Shown here in pieces: positions 57,838 through 64,000 of a stretch of DNA of 64,000 bases. Position 1 is the stretch's first letter. Every line of letters starts with the position of its first letter. Under the pieces are notes generated by a model. It was not told the DNA's origin, did no database searches, and saw only the letters and a program-made list of their open reading frames with translations. This stretch comes from Papilionanthe hookeriana x Papilionanthe teres (Eukaryota; Streptophyta; Magnoliopsida; Asparagales; Orchidaceae): assembly GCA_022702705.1 (NCBI GenBank), contig CM040430.1, forward strand, positions 68,523,982-68,587,981. Reading direction: 5' to 3'. Made by a program: the position numbers and the translations under genes.

Positions 57838-58839
57838 ATGCTTAAATTTGGAAACGAAAATTTAATACCTTACGATTCAGAATTAGAGCGTGCAATTAAA
57901 AGAATTAGAAAACAAAAAAGAGAAATTATAAATTTAACACAAATGGTGAATATTCACGAAAATGAAAATATCAATCAACGAGAGACCATTAAGAGATTAT
58001 GCCAACCCTACATTAGATAAAATTCATTTAACTATTCAAAACCCTGATGTAGCTGCTAACTCATTTGAACTTAAACCTGAAATTATCCAAATGGTACAAA
58101 ATAATCAATTTAGTGGTTCACCTACTGAAGATTCTAATTTACGTCTTGCTAGTTTTTTAGAACTATGTGCTACTTTCAAATATGAAGGAGTATCTAACAA
58201 TGTTATTAGACTTGGACTTTTTCCTTTTTCTTTAAGGGATAAGGCTAAAATGTGGTTAAATTCGTTAGCACCTGGATCTATTAAAACTTGGGGAGAGTTA
58301 TCACAAAAATTTCTATCCAAATATTTTCCACCATCTAAAGCTCGTTAAGCTTAGAAATGATATAACTTCTTTTAGTCGGTTTGATGGGGAATCAATATAT
58401 GAAGCTTGGGAGAGATTTAAAGAACTTCTTAGGAAATGCCCACATCATGCGTTACAGATTGGTTAATTATTCAAACTTTCTATAATGGATTAGTAGGATC
58501 TCTTAGATCGATCATCGATGCTTGCTTGCTAGAGGATCATCAATGTCAAAACCATTTGATGAAGCCTATGCACTAATCGAAGAAATGGCTACCAATAATT
58601 TTCAATGGCCTGCTGATAGAATGAATCTGAAAAAGATAGCCAGTATTCATGAAAATGATGCAACATTTATGTTAACTTCGCAAATCGCTGTTATATCTAA
58701 AAAATTAGATCATTTTGGAATGAATTACTCTCAAACTATATTAGAAGAAAACTCATCTGGACAACTTATAGAATCTCAACCTTCATATGAAACTATGAAT
58801 GCTATTAATAATAGACCCAATAATCCTTATGCGAATTAA
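57838..58839 (+). pseudogene. Element 4: Gag
   Basis: Athila Gag in pieces: 57838-58020, 57962-58348 (capsid core FPFSLRDKAKMWLNSLAPGS), 58349-58465 (FDGESIYEAWERFKELLRKCPHH) and 58522-58839 (MSKPFDEAYALIEEMA). At least four frame changes occur. One of them, after CPHHALQIG, is at the same place as the gag frame break in element 1. Confidence 0.8.
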
Positions 58840-59720
58840 TATAATCTTGGATGGAAAAATCATCCTAATTTTAATTGGAATAATAATACAACTAATCAAC
58901 CATGGATGAACAACATAACACAACCATTAGAAAATCCCTCTAACCAAGGAAATTCTAATTATAAACCTAGTTATCCACCTTAATTTAATAATAATAACCC
59001 TCAATTTAAAGATAAGAAATTATCTACAGAAGAATTAATATTAAATATGGGTCAACAATTACAAAATCAAGGAAATCATTTACAAAATCAAGGAAATCAA
59101 TTATAAATACAAGGAAACCAATTACAAAATCAAGGAACAACTATTAAAAATATTGAAACTCAACTTGGACATATCGCTACCGCGCTTAATAATAGAATAC
59201 CTAGAACATTTCCTAGTATTGTGGAAATAAATCCCAAAGACAAAGGAAAGGAACAAATTAAAGTGATACAATTACGAAGTGGAAAAAAATTAGAACCTCG
59301 AATTCAGAATGAACTTGAAAGTAAAAAAGAAGAAGAAGAAAACGAAAAGGAAAAGAATCACCAAGATCCGAACTTAGAAAATCCTTTAATACAAATGAAA
59401 ATTTCTGTTGAAAAACCTCCATCACCATTTCCTCAACGACTAAATCAACATAAAAAAGATAAACAGTTTTCTAAATTCCTTGAAATTCTGAAGAAATTAA
59501 CAATAAATATTCCTTTCGTAGAAGCTTTAGAACAGATGCCAAACTATGTAAAATTCATGAAAGATATTCTAAAAAAAAAAGAAAATTTACCGATAATGAA
59601 ACGGTCGCACTTAGTGAGGAGTGTAGTGCTATTATTCAGAAAAAGCTTCCTGAAAAATTAAAAGATCCTGATAGTTTCACTATACCCTGCGCTATTGGAG
59701 AAAAATTCTATGGAAAAGCT
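58840..59720 (+). pseudogene. Element 4: Gag tail and linker to protease
   Basis: An Asn-rich stretch (58850-58985), then a short array of (Q-L-Q-N-Q-G-N-H)-type repeats at 59040-59140, then the charged linker open from 59221 to 59661 (QLRSGKKLEP, EKPPSPFPQRL, ALEQMPNYVKFMKDIL). An A10 run at 59571-59580 puts the frame one base off. The protease continues in the other frame (ETVALSEECSAIIQKKLP). Confidence 0.75.
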
Positions 59721-60866
59721 TTGTGTGACTTAGGAGAAAGCATCCATCTAATGCCTCTATCAATTTTTAAGAAATTAGGATTGGGAGAAATTTCACCTAC
59801 TTCAGTAACCCTTCAGTTAGTTGATCGTTCTGTTACATATCCTCAGGGAGTTATTGAAGATGTTTTAGTAAAAGTGGATAAATTTATCTTCCCTGTAGAT
59901 TTTATTGTTTTAGATATGGAAGAAGATGAAGAAATTCCTATCATCTTAGGAAGACCATTTTTAACCAATGGGAAAGCTATGATTGATGTTCAGAAAGGAG
60001 AATTAACTATGAGAGTAAATAACAAAAAAGTTACTTTTAATATTGCTAAATCAATGAAATATCCTGCACTAGAAAAAGATGATGAGTGTTTTCGAATGGA
60101 AGTACTCGATCATTTACAAAATGAACATATTAAGGAATCTTATGAAGAAAAATTAGAAAAAGAAAATACTGAATTAATTGAAAAAGGCGATATAAATGAA
60201 GAACTAGATTATATTCAAGAGAAATTTGAATTTTTGGATAATACAGAAAACACTGAAAAAAATAAAGTTCCATTGATTATTAAACCTCCTGAACTTGAGT
60301 TAAAAATGTTACCTAATCATTTGAAATATGCTTACTTAGGTAACTCTTCAACTCTACCAGTTATTATTTCATCTGAATTAAATGAATCTCAAGAACAAAA
60401 ACTTTTAGATACCTTAAAAAAATATAAGAAAACTTTTGGTTGGACTTTAACAAATATTAAAGGAATTAGTCCTTCAATATGTATGCACAGAATTATTTTA
60501 GATAATGAACATAAGCCTAAAGTAGATCCCCAAAGGAGATTAAACCCGATAATGAAAAAGGTAGTCAAGAAAGAAAATTTAAATTGGTTAGATAATGGTA
60601 TTATATATTCTATTTCTGACAGTGCTTGGGTAAGCCCAATTCACTGTGTGCCTAAGAAAGGAGGAGTGACCGTAAAAGCTAATGAAAATAATGATCTTAT
60701 CCCTATAAGACAAGTTACTGGATGGCGAATAGGTATTGATTATAGAAAATTAAACGCAGCCACCAGGAAAGATCACTTCCCTTTACCATTTCTAGACCAG
60801 ATGTTAGATAGATTAGCCGGACATAAGTATTTTTGTTTCTTAGATGGATACACCGGTTATCATTAA
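59721..60866 (+). pseudogene. Element 4: aspartic protease and N-terminal reverse transcriptase
   Basis: 381 codons. The protease active site CDLGESIHLMPL has Glu where Ala is usual after D-x-G; IILGRPFL follows at about residue 78. From about residue 215 (YLGNSSTLPVIIS) it passes into RT: WVSPIHCVPKKGG, GWRIGIDYRKLNAATRKDHFPLPF and FLDGYTGYH with the first catalytic Asp. A TAA (60864-60866) ends the frame where Gln is expected (H-Q-I-Q-I-A). This is the region missing from elements 1 and 2. Confidence 0.85.
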
Positions 60867-61628
60867 ATACAAATTGCTCCTGAGGATCAAGAGAAAACTA
60901 CATTTACTAGTCCTTATGGAACTTTCGCTTTTCGAAGGATGCCTTTTGGATTATGTAATGCACCTGCAACATTCCAGAGATGTATGATGTCTATATTTAG
61001 TAAATTAATTGATAATGGAATAGAAGTATTTATGAATGATTTCTCTATATTTGGAACATCATTTGACACATGCTTAAATAATCTTGAAGATGTACTTGAA
61101 GTATGTGAGAAAACTAATTTAGTTCTTAATTGGGAGAAATGTCAATTTATGGTTGCAGGCGGCATTGTATTAGGGCATAAAATTTCAGAAAAGGGCATGG
61201 AAGTAGACCCTGCAAAAATTCAAGTTATAGCTAAATTACCACCTCCAACTACGGTGAAAGGGGTAAGAAGTTTTCTTGGACATGCTGGATTCTACAGACG
61301 TTATATAAAAGATTTTTCAAAAATTAATAAACCTCTATGCCAACTTCTTGAAAAGGACAAGAAATTTGAATTTACAACTAAATGCCTGAATGCTTTCGAA
61401 TTATTAAAAGATAAATTAATTACAACACCTATAATAGTTTCACCTAATTGGGAGAAACCATTTGAGCTTATGTGTGATGCTAGTGATTATGCTATAGGAG
61501 CAGTTCTTGGGCAAAGATATAATAAGATTTTTAAAGTTATATATTATGCTAGTAAAACTCTAAATGATGCTGAAATAAATTATACGATTCTTGAAAGAGA
61601 ATTATTAGCGAGTTGTATATGCTTTTAA
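60867..61628 (+). pseudogene. Element 4: reverse transcriptase palm/thumb and RNase H start
   Basis: Continues from the TAA in the same pol. FGLCNAPATFQRCMMSIF, then the active site FMNDFS where FMDDFS is the lineage form: the first Asp of the pair is Asn (AAT at 61035-61037). The connection shows GHKISEKGMEVDPAKI and SFLGHAGFYRRYIKDFS. RNase H starts at MCDASDYAIGAVLGQR and has YTILERELLA; the frame breaks at 61628. Confidence 0.85.
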
Positions 61629-62726
61629 TAAATTTCGGCCTTATCTAATAGGAACTAAATGTATTGTGCATACCGATCACTCTGCTATAAAATATTTAAT
61701 GCAAAAAAAAGATTCTAAACCAAGATTAATTAGATGGATGTTATTAATGCAAGAATTTGATTTTGAGATCGTTAACAAAAAGGGAACCGATAATCAAATT
61801 GCTGATCATTTATCAAGATTAGAATATCATAAATTATCCGATACCGATAATGAAATTATAGACAGTTTTCCTGATGAACAACTTTATAATAAAAATGAGT
61901 GGAAAATACCTTGGTATGCTGATATAGTAAATTATATTGTAAGTGACATTTTACCACCTACGTTAACTTTGCAACAACAGAAAAAATTCATTCATGATAC
62001 TAAAACATACTTTTGGGATGAACCATACTTATATAAGCAATGTAAGGATCTAATTATTAGAAGATGCGTGCCTTATGAAGAAACTGAACCAATTATTCAA
62101 AAATGTCATGATTCTGATTTTGGAGGACATTTTGGGACAGATAAAACTGCATAAAAAATTCTATAATCTGGATTCTACTGGTCTACTCTATTTAGAGATG
62201 TATATAGATATATAAAAACCTATGATAAATGCCAAAGAGTAGAAAATATATCAAGAAAAAATGAAATGCCTCTAAATTTTATATTATAAGTTGAAATTTT
62301 AGATGTTTGGGGATTAGATTTCATGGGACCTTTTATTCCTTCATTTGGAAACTCATATATATTAGTAGCTATTGATTATATTTCCAAATGGATTAAAGCG
62401 CAAGCTTTACCTAGGTGTGATACTAAAAGTGTTTCAAAATTTTTAATGAAAAATATTTTTACTAGATTTGGAATGCCGAGAGTGATTATCACTGACGGGT
62501 GAACTCATTTTAAAAATAAATATATTCACAAACTAGTAGAAAAATATAATATTATTCATAAGATATGAACTGCTTATCATCCACAAACTAGTGGATTAGC
62601 TGAAGTTTCTAATCGATAGATTAAGCGTATTTTAGAAAAGTCTGTAAACCCTAATAGATTGGACTGGTCTATAAGACTAGACAACGCATTATGGGCATAC
62701 GGGATCGCTTATAAAACTCGATTGGA
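61629..62726 (+). pseudogene. Element 4: RNase H end and integrase core
   Basis: 61666-62154: HTDHSAIKYLMQKKDSKPRL and NQIADHLSRLE complete RNase H, then the integrase zinc region (GGHFGTDKTA). 62155-62726 is the core with about seven in-frame stops: WGLDFMGPF with the first Asp, GMPRVIITDG with the second, and TSGLAEVSNR with the Glu. The triad is kept though the frame is dead. Confidence 0.82.
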
Positions 62727-63200
62727 ATGACTTCTTACAGGCTTATATATGGAAAAAATTGCCACTTACTAGTTGAATTAGAACATAAAGCATATTGGGC
62801 GATTACAGAATTTAATTATAATATGAAAGAAGCTGGTGTGAAGAGATTGTTGCAATTAAATGAATTAGAAGAATTAAGGAATGAATCATATGATAATGAT
62901 AGGATTTATAAAGAAAGGATGAAATTATGGCATGAACGAAAGATTAATCAGAGAAATTTTAAACCAGGACAAGAAGTTTTGCTATATAATACTAGATTGA
63001 AATTATTTCCTGGGAAATTGAAATCTCGATGGTTAGGACCTTTCACTATAACTCAAATATTTTCATATGAAACTATAGAAATTGAAGATCCAAAAACAGG
63101 ACATAGATTTAAGGTAAACGCACATAGATTAAAACAATATTTCGAAGGTAGAAGACCAAATTTTAAAGATGTTTTAATGCTTAGTCGACCTGATTACTAA
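62727..63200 (+). pseudogene. Element 4: integrase C-terminal domain
   Basis: 157 codons: MTSYRLIYGKNCHLLVELEHKA, then FKPGQEVLLYNTRLKLFPGKL and the GPY/F motif SRWLGPFTI, ending in HRLKQYFEG. There is no chromodomain, as usual in Athila. The stop at 63200 ends pol. Confidence 0.85.
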
Positions 63201-63240
63201 CTGAAATTAGGTTGGGCTGACGACGTTAAACCAAGCGCTT

Positions 63241-63258
63241 TATGGGAGGCAACCCATA
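63241..63258 (+). promoter_or_regulatory. Conserved hairpin after pol (element 4 copy)
   Basis: TATGGG-AGGCAA-CCCATA, 40 nt after the integrase stop, preceded by GACGTTAAACCAAGCGCTT. Identical stem and loop to 8259-8276 of element 1. Confidence 0.65.
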
Positions 63259-63667
63259 GTTGTTTTTCATTTTAATTATATACAAATTAGTGAGTCTGTA
63301 ATATTAAAATAAATCTTACTATTCAATTTTTAATTAGAATCATCACAAATTCAAACCTATATGATGAGATCAGAAAATATTCGGACAAGAGCGAAATTGA
63401 GCAATTTTATTGAATCTCAATGACAGCGAGCCTGAGCCCGCCGACAGCGAGATCGCGTGCCATATCTTTAAATCAGTTTTATAACTAGCTTGCCAACGGA
63501 GAGAAACTTCCCGCCGACGGCAAGACAGTTGAAAAATTGGTCTCTTAAGTTTTATGTGCGGTTTTGGACGGTTCTAAAGCCATTTCTTTGTAGAAAACCA
63601 TCCCAAATTCATTTTTACACTGTTTTCTTCCCTAGAAACGACTAGAGACCATTCCTTTCAATCCGAA
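63259..63667 (+). promoter_or_regulatory. Element 4: internal GC-palindrome module before the 3' ORF
   Basis: 63418-63530 holds GACAGCGAG, GAGCCCGCCGACAGCGAGATC and CCCGCCGACGGCAAGAC, close copies of LTR sites (compare 56395-56480), followed by TTTTGGACGG (63562), similar to TTTGGACGCTTTTT behind the LTR palindromes. The 3' ORF starts at 63668. No clear TATA box in this copy. Confidence 0.5.
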
Positions 63668-64000
63668 ATGGCCACCAAACTCTTAGAAACCACAAAAATT
63701 AGAGTTTTCAACTGAAGAAAATTCGTCAGTTCGGAGGCGCAGTGTATTTTCAACAAAGTTTTGATGAAGAAGCGACTTATTAAGGAAAGGGGATTTGTCA
63801 ACAGAGGAGTAGAGAATTCCACCACAAAAATTGAAGAAATGATCGTGCAGCGGCATTGGGAGGTATTTTGCTATACGACATCCGCTGTAGTTATCCCTGT
63901 AGTTAAAGAGTTTTACTCTAATCTACATGCGATCAACAATGGAAGTGTCTACGTCAGAGGAAGATGGGTAACATTTACTCCTTCAAGGGTAAATGAATTA
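63668..64000 (+). pseudogene. Element 4: extra 3' ORF (runs off the window)
   Basis: ATG at 63668 (MATKLLETTKIRVFN), in-frame TGA at 63713-63715, then open to the window edge (RKFVSSEAQ, LMKKRLIKERGF, WEVFCYTTSAVV, VKEFYSNL, VYVRGRWVTFTPSRVNEL). Same domain and order as 38295-38618 in element 3 (WKMFCYFAA, VCEFYANL, VLVRGKMVEFTPGRIN). It is the plant-specific transposon protein domain of unknown function, in the env position. It may be complete beyond the edge apart from the TGA. Confidence 0.72.

Overview
The window is a block of nested transposable elements from a flowering plant, probably a dicot. I recognise no host gene, rRNA or tRNA. Evidence for a plant: Athila-type Ty3/gypsy elements with the TTGGCGCCGTTGCC-like primer-binding site, a Tat-lineage Ty3/gypsy element with an archaeal-type RNase H, a plant L1-type LINE with a DUF4283 ORF1, and a PIF/Harbinger transposon with a Myb/SANT-like ORF1. 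The sequence is AT-rich, except for GC-rich palindromes in the LTRs and the 5' part of the Harbinger element.

Layout. 1-2360: the 3' end and 3' LTR of an Athila-type element on the + strand (element L). 2361-4183 and 13598-15260: two halves of one LINE on the - strand. The LINE is split at its ORF1/ORF2 junction by Athila-type element 1 (4184-13597, - strand, 5-bp target duplication GTGGG) and cut again inside the reverse transcriptase by element L. 15261-20315: AT repeats, AT-rich DNA with nothing recognisable, and a short tandem array. 20316-39967: an older Athila-type element on the - strand (element 3), of which the 3' LTR, 3' internal region and an extra 3' ORF are visible. It was hit by a PIF/Harbinger transposon (22164-27864), by Athila-type element 2 (28945-37477, - strand) and by an unidentified insertion starting at 39968. 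39968-49800: long non-coding, LTR-like DNA with an AATTT-rich tract, a GT-rich block, hairpins and a 129-bp higher-order tandem repeat. 49804-56212: a Tat-lineage element on the - strand (protease, RT, RNase H, integrase) with an AlkB-like 2-oxoglutarate/Fe(II) dioxygenase ORF downstream of integrase. 56213-64000: Athila-type element 4 on the + strand, inserted in the Tat protease, with LTR, gag, pro, RT, RNase H and integrase (all decayed) and the start of the same extra 3' ORF seen in element 3.

How the parts relate. Elements 1 and 2 have gag (and pro in element 1) but no RT, RNase H or integrase, and share the same deletion junction. They look like a non-autonomous family that an element-4-like partner could mobilise. 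Element 1 has near-identical LTRs and an uninterrupted 782-codon ORF, so it looks young. The points most worth following are the AlkB-like ORF carried by the Tat element behind a good splice acceptor, the covarying GC palindromes in the Athila-type LTRs (with DREB/ERF-type cores), and a second copy of that palindrome module in front of the extra 3' ORF.
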